Shown here in pieces: positions 32,567-41,373 of a DNA stretch of 64,000 nucleotides. The notes under the pieces are model-generated. The model was not told where the DNA came from and ran no database searches. It saw nothing but the letters and a program-made list of their open reading frames with translations. The stretch is from Gemmatimonadota bacterium (GTDB lineage: Bacteria > Gemmatimonadota > Gemmatimonadetes > Longimicrobiales > Gaopeijiaceae). Numbering within the stretch: position 1 is the stretch's first letter; every line of letters starts with the position of its first letter. The DNA lies in the NCBI GenBank assembly GCA_002724575.1, contig PBPC01000077.1:62001-126000 (forward strand), written 5' to 3'. Both the position numbers and the translations under genes were made by a program.

Positions 32567-33805
32567 ATGGTGACCAAGGTTCATATGGAGGCTCTGTCTC
32601 CCACTATGGAAGAGGGCCAGCTTGTTCAATGGCTTAAATCCGAAGGTGAAGAGGTTTCCAGTGGTGATATCTTGGCTGAGATCGAGACAGACAAGGCCAC
32701 GATGGAGTTGGTCGCACGAGGGGACGGGATTCTCCGGAAGATTTTCCTGGATGCCGGCGGTGTATCAGCGGTTGGGTCTGTAATCGCTGTAATCGCGTCT
32801 GCTGACGAAGATATATCGGGAATTGAAGAAGGCTCGGACGGGGATGGAGCACAGCAAGCTTTACCAGCAGAGTTATCTCCTGAAACAATACAAGAGCCTG
32901 AAGTGGAAACCACTTCAGAAGTCAGTGCTACTACTCAAGGTACTGGTAGCGTTAAGGCGTCTCCACTTGCTCGTAGACTAGCGGCTGAGATGGGGGTGGA
33001 TCTCTCAGCGATTAAGGGGTCTGGCCCAGGAGGGCGGGTTGTCAAAAGAGACCTTGAAGGGGCGACGACTGCTAGTTCGACTGGAGCAGTGACGACGATG
33101 TGGGCATCTGACGAGAACGAATACGAAGATGTACCAACCTCACAGATGCGGAAATCAATTGCGAAGAGGCTTGTTACATCGATCGGTCCTGTGCCGACTT
33201 TCTACCTTACCGTAGAAGTAGATATGAATCGTGTGATAGAGGCTCGGGAAAGCATGAACACCATGCTCGAAGACGACGGCTATCGCATTTCGGTTAATGA
33301 TATTGTCTTAAAGGCAGTAGCAGCTGCACTTCGGCAACATCCCAATTGTAATGCACAGTGGCATGAGAACTTTGTGCGTCGCTTCAATGCAGTTCACCTA
33401 GGTGTCGCTGTTGCAATTGACGAAGGTCTTATTACGCCAGTTATCAGGGATGCACACGCTAAGGGCATTATGCAGATCGCCTCTGAAGTGCGTGAATTAG
33501 CTGGTAGAGCGCGGACAAAGAAGCTCATGCCTGATGAATACACTGGCTCGACATTCTCAGTGTCTAATCTTGGGATGTTTGGCATACAAGAGTTCACTGC
33601 GATCATTAATCCACCCGAGGCAGGCATACTAGCAGTGGGCAGTATTGAAGAGAGTGCCGTGGTTGTTAACGGAGAGGTTAAGGTATGCCCGCGTATGCGG
33701 ATCACGATGAGCTGTGACCACCGCGTGATCGATGGTGCCCAGGGTGCACGCTTCCTCGCTACGCTGAAATCTATGCTTGAGGAGCCAACAGCCATTCTGC
33801 TCTAG
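32567..33805 (+). CDS. pdhC: Dihydrolipoamide acetyltransferase (E2)
   Basis: There is a single lipoyl domain with the modified Lys in EIETDKATMEL (residues 1-80) and an acidic linker. A peripheral subunit-binding domain follows (VKASPLARRLAAEMGVDL, residues 128-165). The catalytic domain ends with DHRVIDGAQGARFL, containing the active-site His and Asp. The length of 412 fits a one-lipoyl-domain E2. The lipoyl group is supplied by the lipA product encoded upstream. Confidence 0.94.
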   Translation: MVTKVHMEALSPTMEEGQLVQWLKSEGEEVSSGDILAEIETDKATMELVARGDGILRKIFLDAGGVSAVGSVIAVIASADEDISGIEEGSDGDGAQQALPAELSPETIQEPEVETTSEVSATTQGTGSVKASPLARRLAAEMGVDLSAIKGSGPGGRVVKRDLEGATTASSTGAVTTMWASDENEYEDVPTSQMRKSIAKRLVTSIGPVPTFYLTVEVDMNRVIEARESMNTMLEDDGYRISVNDIVLKAVAAALRQHPNCNAQWHENFVRRFNAVHLGVAVAIDEGLITPVIRDAHAKGIMQIASEVRELAGRARTKKLMPDEYTGSTFSVSNLGMFGIQEFTAIINPPEAGILAVGSIEESAVVVNGEVKVCPRMRITMSCDHRVIDGAQGARFLATLKSMLEEPTAILL

Positions 33806-33807
33806 GC

Positions 33808-33853
33808 CGATGGGCTTTGAGTGAAGTCCATCGAACCATCACGTTATTTTTTT
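33808..33853 (+). terminator. Possible intrinsic terminator after pdhC
   Basis: CGATGGGCTT and AAGTCCATCG form a ten-base stem with one wobble pair around a six-base loop, followed after about 10 bp by a T-rich run. Its position argues that the next gene starts at 33868 rather than 33817. The gap before the T run weakens the call. Confidence 0.35.
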
Positions 33854-33867
33854 GTGGGAGGCCTTGG

Positions 33868-35541
33868 GTGTCTATACGAATCAAACCCCTAGTAGCTGTG
33901 ATGTGGCTCTCTGGCGCCGTAACCGCGTGTAACTCAATAACTCCTGATCCCGCCGACCTTATTCTGGTTGATGGTGCTGTAATTACTCTATCCAACCAGG
34001 ATGTAGTTGAGGCTCTGGCGGTTCGCGATGAGCGCATTATCGCGATTGGATCGAATGCTGACATTCGAGAATATCAGGGCCCACAAACATACGTCATAGA
34101 ACTGGCCGGTCGCACGGTTATCCCCGGTCTCACTGATAACCACTTTCATGGGATTGGAGGCGGTGGCGGGGTTGATCTGGCTGGGGCTCGTTCTTTACAA
34201 GAAGTCTTGAGTGCAATCTCTACTCGTGCCGAAGAAACGCCTCCGGGTGATGTGATTGTCACAAATAGTGATTGGCATGAAGGACAGCTTGACGAGCAAC
34301 GATTGCCATACCGTGATGACCTCGACCAAGCGACTCAGGAGCATCCAGTCGTCGTGATCAGGGGCGGGCATGAGTACGTGCTCAATAGTGCTGCGCTGGC
34401 GTATTGGGATATTGATGAATCGAGTCAAGCCGTGGAGGGTGGTCGGATTGGTAGATACGTGGATGGTCGGCTCAACGGTGAGCTTGTGGATCGCGCGAAG
34501 GGTTTGGTGCAACTCCCCTTAGTGGAGGATCGGAGTTCTGCTGAAATCCAAGAGGATCTCCTAGAGGGTCATAGGATTCTCAGCAGTCGTGGGATTACTT
34601 CAATCCGTTATCCGGGAGCCTCTCCGGAGATGTACGACATGCTCTTAGCTCTCCGAGAGGAAGATCGACTAAACATTCGAGTCGACTTTCTTTACCGTGG
34701 TCCGAGGTCTGGGTCACCAGAGGTATTGAATGAGGTGATGCAGGAGTGGACCCAAGAAGAGGGCGATGATTTCTGGTTACGAGTGGGTGGGGTAAAACTT
34801 GGGGTTGATGGTGGCTTTGAGGGTGGGCTAATGAGAGAGCCGTATGAGGAGCCCTGGGGAGAAGGCGGTACATTTTATGGACTCCAAACGCTGCCACGTG
34901 AAAGCTTTCTAGAGACTGTACAAGTGCTGCATTCAGCCGGTTGGCGTGTTGCGACACACGCAGTGGGCGATGCAGCTATCGATTTAGTGCTCGATGCCTA
35001 CGAAGCTGTAAACGCAGAGTCTTCGATAGCCTTGTCCCGCTGGGTAATCGAGCACGGATTCATACCCCGTAGCGACCAGCTCCCTCGAATGAAAGATTTG
35101 GGCTTAGCTGTGTCGGCACAAAACCATTTGTATCTCGCAGCTCCTAGCTTGATGAAATATTGGGGGGAAGAGCGGGCCGCATGGACGACTCCTGTGCGAA
35201 CGTACCTCGACAACGAAATACCGCTTTCCTTAGGAACAGACTCTCCTGTTGTCCCTTACGACCCTTGGTGGGTTCTACACCATTTTACCACGAGGGAAAC
35301 GATCAGTAGCGGTGTGGTTGGTGCGGACCAAAAACTTTCGCGCGACGAAGCTCTCCGGGCAGCTACTGAGGGCTATGCCTATCTCACATTCTCAGAAGAT
35401 CATAGGGGCACGCTGGCTGTAGGTAAGTTAGCAGACCTTGCTGTCACAGCAGAGAATTATCTCACATGTGCAGATCCGTGCCTCGAAACGATGTTGATTG
35501 ACATCACAATTGTCGGTGGTCGAATAGTCTGGGAGCGTTAG
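33868..35541 (+). CDS. Exported amidohydrolase family 3 protein (YtcJ-like) lipoprotein
   Basis: GTG 33868 follows GGAGG and gives SIRIKPLVAVMWLSGAVTAC, a lipoprotein signal with Cys near residue 21. The mature part has a beta-sandwich start (LILVDGAVITLSN), the first metal motif DNHFHG, later HAVGDAAID and EHGF, and a late GTDSPV, matching metal-dependent amidohydrolases of the YtcJ group. Substrates of this group are mostly unknown. It lies between pdhC and an S9 peptidase and is likely periplasmic. Confidence 0.82.
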   Translation: MSIRIKPLVAVMWLSGAVTACNSITPDPADLILVDGAVITLSNQDVVEALAVRDERIIAIGSNADIREYQGPQTYVIELAGRTVIPGLTDNHFHGIGGGGGVDLAGARSLQEVLSAISTRAEETPPGDVIVTNSDWHEGQLDEQRLPYRDDLDQATQEHPVVVIRGGHEYVLNSAALAYWDIDESSQAVEGGRIGRYVDGRLNGELVDRAKGLVQLPLVEDRSSAEIQEDLLEGHRILSSRGITSIRYPGASPEMYDMLLALREEDRLNIRVDFLYRGPRSGSPEVLNEVMQEWTQEEGDDFWLRVGGVKLGVDGGFEGGLMREPYEEPWGEGGTFYGLQTLPRESFLETVQVLHSAGWRVATHAVGDAAIDLVLDAYEAVNAESSIALSRWVIEHGFIPRSDQLPRMKDLGLAVSAQNHLYLAAPSLMKYWGEERAAWTTPVRTYLDNEIPLSLGTDSPVVPYDPWWVLHHFTTRETISSGVVGADQKLSRDEALRAATEGYAYLTFSEDHRGTLAVGKLADLAVTAENYLTCADPCLETMLIDITIVGGRIVWER

Positions 35542-35636
35542 GGCTGAGCCTCTCCCCCTCGCGATTCGGGACCTTCCTACTGTAGGTTGCATATCGACTT
35601 CATCGGATAACTCAACTCACAGCAAGAGGGGCTCAG

Positions 35637-37676
35637 ATGTCTGCTCCCACTTTCCATTCTCGGGCGCCTTGGTTCTTGGTGCTCATAGCAGCTGCTCTGC
35701 CGTCTTTAGCTAGCAGCCAAACAGACGCGGTGACGAAGAAGCTTACACTTGAGATGTATCTCGATCTTGAGAGTGTCTCTAATCCGCAGATCTCACCTGA
35801 TGGTGCTCGTATCGTCTACACTCGTGGATGGGTCGATAAGATGAACGACCGCCGAGAATCGTCGATATGGATTATGAATGCTGATGGGAGCAAGAACCAT
35901 TTCCTTGTTGATGGTTCAGGCCCGCTTTGGTCACCTGATGGAACCCGCATTGCCTATACTGCTAGGGGTGAGCCCGAGGGATCGCAGATCTTTGTCCGAT
36001 GGATGGATGATGAGGGTGCAACGACTCAGATTACCCGTTTAGAGAAGGGTCCGGGTGGCATTGCTTGGTCGCCTGATGGAGAGTCGCTCTCCTTTTCAAT
36101 GAATGTTGATGGTGAGCCTGCATGGAGTGTCAGTCCACCGGGCCGACCTGATGGTGCTACTTGGACTGAAGGTCCGAAGGTGGTGACAAGGGCAGATTAC
36201 CGTCAGGACCGACAAGGCTTCGTCGATGAGGGTTGGCAACATATTTTCGTCGTACCTGCTGAAGGCGGCACTCCGCGTCAGCTCACTAACGGTGATTGGA
36301 ATCACTCATCAGGGCGTTGGACAGCAGATGGGAACGAACTCCTTTTTTCCTCTCTGCGCACGGAAGATTCAGAGCTCTCGTGGCGCGAATCAGAAATTTA
36401 CGCAGTCAATGTAGCTACAGAAGAGATCCGCCAGCTCACGACCCGTCGTGGCCAAGACACGAGCCCTCTCCCGTCACCCCGTGGTGACCTGGTCGCATAT
36501 CGCGGTAGCGATTTCAACACTGATACTTACCGGAATTCTGGTGTCTATGTGATGAATGTGGACGGCTCGGGTTCGCGGCTCATTTCTGGTGATTTCGATC
36601 GTAATATCAATAGCATGGAGTGGGCACACGACGGGAGTGGAGTATATGTCACTGTTAGCTACCAGGGTGCCCGCAACGTGCACTTTATATCTGTTCAAGG
36701 AGCTGTCAGCGAGGTCACTAGCGGTGCTCACATGCTCGGACTTAGCTCATTCACTGATCAAGGTTTTGCTGTAGCTACGCTCTCAAGCCCCCAAGTTCCA
36801 GCCGACATTGTTTCATTTGATCTTGATGGGCCCATCACATTCCGACAACTAACGAACGTGAATGATGACATTATGGCAGGCGTCACACTCGGCGATGTAG
36901 AAGAAATCTGGTACGAATCGCTTGACGGGTTCCAGATACAAGGGTGGATAATCAAGCCCCCAGATTTTGATCCCGGTGAACAATATCCCTTAATGCTGAG
37001 CATTCATGGCGGGCCCCACGGGATGTACAACGTAGGATTCAACTTTGCATGGCAGGAACACGCTGCGAACGGTTATGTGATCCTTTATACCAATCCGCGC
37101 GGTAGTTCTGGGTACGGCAGTCCATTTGGTAATGCGATCAAGAATGCATATCCCGGTAAAGACTTTAATGACTTAATGAATGGCGTTGATCTAGTAATTT
37201 CGCGAGGGTATATCGATGAGCAGAATATGTTCGTCTATGGTTGTTCAGGTGGGGGAGTTCTTACTTCCTGGGTAGTCGGGCACACCGACCGTTTCGCGGC
37301 TGCTTCGGCTAATTGCCCGGTCACGAATTGGCTATCATTTGTCGGTACAACCGACGGCATAGGATGGTATAGGAATTTCGAAAAATTCCCCTGGGACGAT
37401 CCGAGCGAGCATCTGCGCCGGTCACCACTCATGTATGTTGGGAACGTTACAACTCCTACAATGTTAATGACCGGTGTGGGTGATCTCCGCACCCCGATGC
37501 CACAAACTGAAGAGTACTATGCTGCGCTGAAGGTGATGGGTGTGGAGACAGCCATGATCCGTTTCAATAATGAATGGCATGGTACATCGAGTACGCCATC
37601 TAATTTTCTCCGTACTCAGTTGTTTTTAAGGGAGTGGTTTAAGCGGTATGAACAAGGGCGTAGCATCACGTTCTAA
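35637..37676 (+). CDS. Secreted S9-family peptidase (acylaminoacyl-peptidase/POP type)
   Basis: A signal peptide (FLVLIAAALPSLASSQ) precedes a beta-propeller region (residues 30-390) with repeated SPDG segments. An alpha/beta hydrolase domain follows. The oxyanion HGGPHG precedes the nucleophile in YGCSGGGVL (G-x-S-x-G), and Asp and His lie near the C-terminus (MTGVGDLRTP, NEWHG). It probably trims oligopeptides in the periplasm or outside. GAGGGG provides the ribosome-binding site. The gene ends just before a strong terminator. Confidence 0.9.
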   Translation: MSAPTFHSRAPWFLVLIAAALPSLASSQTDAVTKKLTLEMYLDLESVSNPQISPDGARIVYTRGWVDKMNDRRESSIWIMNADGSKNHFLVDGSGPLWSPDGTRIAYTARGEPEGSQIFVRWMDDEGATTQITRLEKGPGGIAWSPDGESLSFSMNVDGEPAWSVSPPGRPDGATWTEGPKVVTRADYRQDRQGFVDEGWQHIFVVPAEGGTPRQLTNGDWNHSSGRWTADGNELLFSSLRTEDSELSWRESEIYAVNVATEEIRQLTTRRGQDTSPLPSPRGDLVAYRGSDFNTDTYRNSGVYVMNVDGSGSRLISGDFDRNINSMEWAHDGSGVYVTVSYQGARNVHFISVQGAVSEVTSGAHMLGLSSFTDQGFAVATLSSPQVPADIVSFDLDGPITFRQLTNVNDDIMAGVTLGDVEEIWYESLDGFQIQGWIIKPPDFDPGEQYPLMLSIHGGPHGMYNVGFNFAWQEHAANGYVILYTNPRGSSGYGSPFGNAIKNAYPGKDFNDLMNGVDLVISRGYIDEQNMFVYGCSGGGVLTSWVVGHTDRFAAASANCPVTNWLSFVGTTDGIGWYRNFEKFPWDDPSEHLRRSPLMYVGNVTTPTMLMTGVGDLRTPMPQTEEYYAALKVMGVETAMIRFNNEWHGTSSTPSNFLRTQLFLREWFKRYEQGRSITF

Positions 37677-37696
37677 GCGCCTACTGGTATCAGTTG

Positions 37697-37745
37697 AAAG
37701 CTAGAGGGGCCGGAACGATCTCACCGGCTCCTCTAGCTTTTGATT
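37697..37745 (+). terminator. Strong intrinsic terminator after the S9 peptidase gene
   Basis: AAAGCTAGAGGGGCCGG and CCGGCTCCTCTAGCTTT form a 17-bp stem with one mismatch around a ten-base loop, followed by a short T-rich tail. It closes the pdh-hydrolase transcript and leaves lpdA to its own promoter. The rest of the 37677-37884 gap shows no gene. Confidence 0.85.
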
Positions 37746-37884
37746 TAGGCATACCGAACGCTGGACCTGCTTTACGGTTGTATTCACTTTACCCCCCTTC
37801 CCACTCTATCTACCTTCGTAGCCCCTGGGAATCGGAGTTCGTCTAGGGGGCATTTTCTGCCCCTGTTTCTTACAGAGAGGCATC

Positions 37885-39297
37885 TTGTCCGATAAGAAAA
37901 GTGAGCACTTCGATCTTATTGTCGTAGGTAGCGGTCCGGGTGGTTACGTAGCCGCGATCCGAGCGGCACAGTTGGGTTTGACAGCAGCGTGTATAGAGAA
38001 GGACGAACTCGGGGGCGTTTGCCTCAATATCGGCTGTATCCCTACGAAAGCTTTGCTTTCGAGTGCCTTGCTTGTTAGTGAAATGGCTGGTGCCCACAAG
38101 CACGGTATTATTGCTAAAGATGTTTCTTTCGACTTAGGCCCTGCTCAGGCCCGTAGCCGTCAAGTAGCTGCTCAAATGGCGAAAGGTATTGCTCACCTTT
38201 TCAAGAAAAACAAGGTCACACACTTAAGGGGTGTTGGTCGGCTCAAGGGTCGTGGAAAAATAGAACTGGAGACGGAGGGCGGATCAAAGACCGTCTACGA
38301 AGCTAAGAACATCATCTTGGCTACTGGATCTAGGCCCCGGGATTTACCGGTCCTTAAAATTGATGAAGACCGGATCTGGTCTTCAACCGGAGCACTAATG
38401 CAGGAAAAGGCCCCGGAATCACTATTCATTGTAGGAGCGGGTGCGATCGGCATGGAGTTTGCCGATGTGTATAACGCCTATGGGAGCAAGGTCACCGTAG
38501 TTGAGGCGATGGACAGAATCCTCCCGCTCGAGGATGCGGAAGTCTCAAGCTTTATGGAACGTCTCTACAAGAAGCGAGGGATGGAGATCCATACGGAGGC
38601 ACGGTTCAAGAAAGCGAAGACCAATAAACATGGTGTATCTGTAACGTTTGAAGACAGTAAGGGCGACGAGCAGACTTTGGAGGTTGACTATGTCCTATCT
38701 GCCGTAGGGCGTGTTCCTAATTCTGAGGATATTGGTCTTGATTCGGTAAACGCTAAAGTGGATGAACATGGGTTTGTTCTCGTTGACCGACATCTCTCCA
38801 CGAATGTTACGGGGCTTTACGCAATCGGTGACGTGGCAGGCCATCAACTTTTGGCGCACAAGGCTAGTCACGAAGGGATTACTTGTGTTGAGCACATAGC
38901 CGGACTTGGCCATGGGACGGTGGACTACGATAACGTGCCGAATTGTACGTACTGCCACCCAGAGGTCGCTTCTGTGGGGCTCACAGAGTTACAGGCGAAG
39001 GAAATGGGCTATGACATAGAGGTTGGAAAATTTCCTTGGGCCGCGATTGGTCGGGCGGTTGCGTCTGGACACTCAGATGGCTTCATAAAGGTCATTCGTG
39101 ACAAGCAGTTCTCAGAGATTCTCGGTGCACACATAGTAGGACCCCATGCTACTGAGCTGATCGCTGAGTTTGTTGTAGGACGCCATCTAGAGTCTACGGT
39201 TGAGGAATTAGAAAAGGCGATGCACCCCCATCCAACGTTATCAGAAGGAGTAGCTGAAAGTGCACTCGCATCCTTGGGCCGGCCGATCCATATCTAA
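37885..39297 (+). CDS. lpdA: Dihydrolipoyl dehydrogenase (E3)
   Basis: The FAD motif IVVGSGPGGYVAAIRAAQLG, the redox disulfide GGVCLNIGCIPTKALL, the NAD-binding IVGAGAIGMEFADVYNAYG and the C-terminal HPHPTLSE (catalytic His-Glu of the partner subunit) are all intact. The length of 470 is standard. TTG 37885 is preceded by GAGAGG. It reoxidises the E2 lipoyl groups of the pyruvate dehydrogenase encoded about 4 kb upstream. Confidence 0.96.
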   Translation: MSDKKSEHFDLIVVGSGPGGYVAAIRAAQLGLTAACIEKDELGGVCLNIGCIPTKALLSSALLVSEMAGAHKHGIIAKDVSFDLGPAQARSRQVAAQMAKGIAHLFKKNKVTHLRGVGRLKGRGKIELETEGGSKTVYEAKNIILATGSRPRDLPVLKIDEDRIWSSTGALMQEKAPESLFIVGAGAIGMEFADVYNAYGSKVTVVEAMDRILPLEDAEVSSFMERLYKKRGMEIHTEARFKKAKTNKHGVSVTFEDSKGDEQTLEVDYVLSAVGRVPNSEDIGLDSVNAKVDEHGFVLVDRHLSTNVTGLYAIGDVAGHQLLAHKASHEGITCVEHIAGLGHGTVDYDNVPNCTYCHPEVASVGLTELQAKEMGYDIEVGKFPWAAIGRAVASGHSDGFIKVIRDKQFSEILGAHIVGPHATELIAEFVVGRHLESTVEELEKAMHPHPTLSEGVAESALASLGRPIHI

Positions 39298-39375
39298 GAA
39301 TCGGTTATTGCTGAACTAGGGGCCTGGGTCAGAATGTTGGTCAGTTTGTGCGAAAGAGGGGTCAGCCCACCTTTC

Positions 39376-40608
39376 TCAAGTCGATTGCAGGCCTGCTGTT
39401 AGTTCAACCGTAATCCCTCGAATCTCTAAAACCCGCAATAGTGCCTCGCCTATCTTATTGTTTGGTGTCGATGCCCCCGCGGTGATCCCTAAATCGAAAG
39501 CACCCCGAGGAAGCCAATCCTTATCCAGGACCTCTTCAGCAACTGGGTCCAGCTCGACCTTGTGTTTGATTGTGCCAGTCCCAACATCGATACACGATGC
39601 ATCCTGAATGTGGAATGTAGATGTGTATTGTCGACAAAGGTGGGCAAGGTGATTTGTGTTTGAGGAATTGTAACCACCGATCACGAGCATTAAATCCGGT
39701 GGTTCCTCCATCATTTCCTTTACGGCGTCCTGCCGTTCTTGTGTGGCTGAGCAGATTGTTCCAAAAGATCTGAAATGAACACTGCCGTGTTCCTCATCAA
39801 AACGCTCAACAATGGCCTCGCGAATTTTGGCACCAATTGCCATCGATTCACTGGCCAGCATCGTTGTTTGATTGGCCACCCCGATACACGCTAAGTCGAC
39901 TTCCGGATCAAAATCCGCAGATACCTTCATCTTGAAGTGAGCCTTGAAATCTTCAGTCTTAAGATGCCCAGGGCGCTTCGTTATGTAGTCGCATAGGAGG
40001 TCGGCTTCGACCATGTCCCGAACAATGATGTACTTGCCTCCAGGGTGCTTATTGACCTGAGATGCTGTCGCACGGGATTCCTCATGAGTGTACTTACCAT
40101 GAATAACTGCGGTGAATCCATCCCGAGCGTAGTTTTCGACACGTTTCCAGACGTGGAGCACTGACCCACAGGTAGTGTCTACCAAAATGCACCCGATCCC
40201 CCGAAGTGTCTCAAAATCATTCAAGGTGACACCAAAAGCTGGTAGGATCACAACGTCTGCTTTATCCACAGGTGAAAAGTCAAAGAGACCAGTGTCATCT
40301 GGATAAATGAAGGAGATCCCCATTTCTGTCATCCGCTGGTTGACGTGCGGATTGTGAATGATTTCACCAACGAGATAAATCTTCTTATCTGGGAACTTAT
40401 GAACAGTTTCATACGCATAATCGATCGCACGATCAACGCCATAACAGAAACCAAATTCTTGAGCTAGGCGCACTGTCACATCCCCGAAGGTGTCTGCATA
40501 ACCACGTGCTCGAATACGCTCTACTAAAGCGGAGTGGTATTCAGCATCAATAAGGGGCTGCATCTCCTTCTTGAGGCCAAAGCCCTTACGAAAGTAGGTC
40601 TGCTCCAT
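39376..40608 (-). CDS. ispH: 4-hydroxy-3-methylbut-2-enyl diphosphate reductase, long cyanobacterial/plastid-like form
   Basis: Cluster cysteines occur in EFGFCYGVDRAID, VDTTCGSVLHVW and TICSATQERQDA, and the GEIIHNPHVNQR segment is conserved. The enzyme performs the last step of the MEP isoprenoid pathway. At 410 residues it is about 100 longer than the common bacterial form. Its N-terminus (YFRKGFGLKKEMQPLIDAEY) resembles that of cyanobacterial and plant IspH as I recall them. It converges with lpdA and diverges from fxsA. Confidence 0.93.
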   Translation of the reverse strand: MEQTYFRKGFGLKKEMQPLIDAEYHSALVERIRARGYADTFGDVTVRLAQEFGFCYGVDRAIDYAYETVHKFPDKKIYLVGEIIHNPHVNQRMTEMGISFIYPDDTGLFDFSPVDKADVVILPAFGVTLNDFETLRGIGCILVDTTCGSVLHVWKRVENYARDGFTAVIHGKYTHEESRATASQVNKHPGGKYIIVRDMVEADLLCDYITKRPGHLKTEDFKAHFKMKVSADFDPEVDLACIGVANQTTMLASESMAIGAKIREAIVERFDEEHGSVHFRSFGTICSATQERQDAVKEMMEEPPDLMLVIGGYNSSNTNHLAHLCRQYTSTFHIQDASCIDVGTGTIKHKVELDPVAEEVLDKDWLPRGAFDLGITAGASTPNNKIGEALLRVLEIRGITVELTAGLQST

Positions 40609-40794
40609 ACTTGCCTTGCGGTAATCTTAAATTGTCAGTGAGATCGGATACCCCGTCTAGCATTGACCGATCCCGGGAGCTGTTTTCATGATTATATGTT
40701 CGGGTGAATTGTTGGATTACAGAAGGGGGCAAGCAAGCCGAACTGGTTGGGTTCATAGTGGGGCTGCAGTCGGCGGCCAGGAACCCAAGGTTTA

Positions 40795-40826
40795 GGTACA
40801 AGGGTACAAGGGTACAAGGGTACATG
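40795..40826 (+). repeat. Four tandem 8-bp repeats at the fxsA start
   Basis: GGTACAAG occurs three times in direct tandem (40795, 40803, 40811) and a fourth unit GGTACATG (40819-40826) contains the fxsA ATG at 40824. The unit includes the AAGG likely used as ribosome-binding site. Confidence 0.85.
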
Positions 40827-41369
40827 GGTCTACTTGGGCGTCTCGCCTTTTTGTTCATAATCGTACCGATCATAGAGTTAATGATTCTTATCGAACTCGG
40901 TCGGGTTTTAGGTCTCTTCCCAACGCTTCTTGTGATTCTGTTAACCGGAGCGGGTGGTACAATCCTCGCACGGTTAGAAGGACTGAGGGTCTTTTTTCAG
41001 TTTCGGCAATCACTAGCACAGGCACAAATTCCCGGTCAAGCCATACTCGATGGGTTATCTGTCCTCATTGGGGGAGCCTTCCTAATCACACCTGGTGTAC
41101 TCACTGACATTTTAGGGTTTTCTCTGCTTTTGCCCCCCTCCAGGCGATGGTTGCAACGTCGGGTACGTTCTCGACTTGAACAGAAAATCAAGGATGGCAG
41201 CATTCATATGGTAAGCATGGGGTCGGGTCACGGATTTGGAGCAGGCCATCCTGGTTCAACAAGGCGTAATGTTTGGACATCGGAAGACATTGACCCAAGG
41301 GCACAAAAAGGTACGCAAGAGCGTCAGGCTTTTAGGAATGAGATCGTATTTGAGCCCGAGGAACAGTAA
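40824..41369 (+). CDS. fxsA: FxsA family membrane protein
   Basis: From ATG 40824 the protein starts GLLGRLAFLFIIVPIIELMI, the first of about three membrane spans typical of FxsA (LFPTLLVILLTGAGGTILAR, GGAFLITPGVLTDILGF). A basic cytoplasmic tail follows. FxsA in Escherichia coli suppresses F-plasmid exclusion of phage T7; its normal role is unclear. The track's longer start adds 40 residues translated from the repeat array and is not family-like. SD-like AAGGG is provided by the preceding repeats. Confidence 0.88.
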   Translation: MGLLGRLAFLFIIVPIIELMILIELGRVLGLFPTLLVILLTGAGGTILARLEGLRVFFQFRQSLAQAQIPGQAILDGLSVLIGGAFLITPGVLTDILGFSLLLPPSRRWLQRRVRSRLEQKIKDGSIHMVSMGSGHGFGAGHPGSTRRNVWTSEDIDPRAQKGTQERQAFRNEIVFEPEEQ

Positions 41370-41373
41370 GTAG

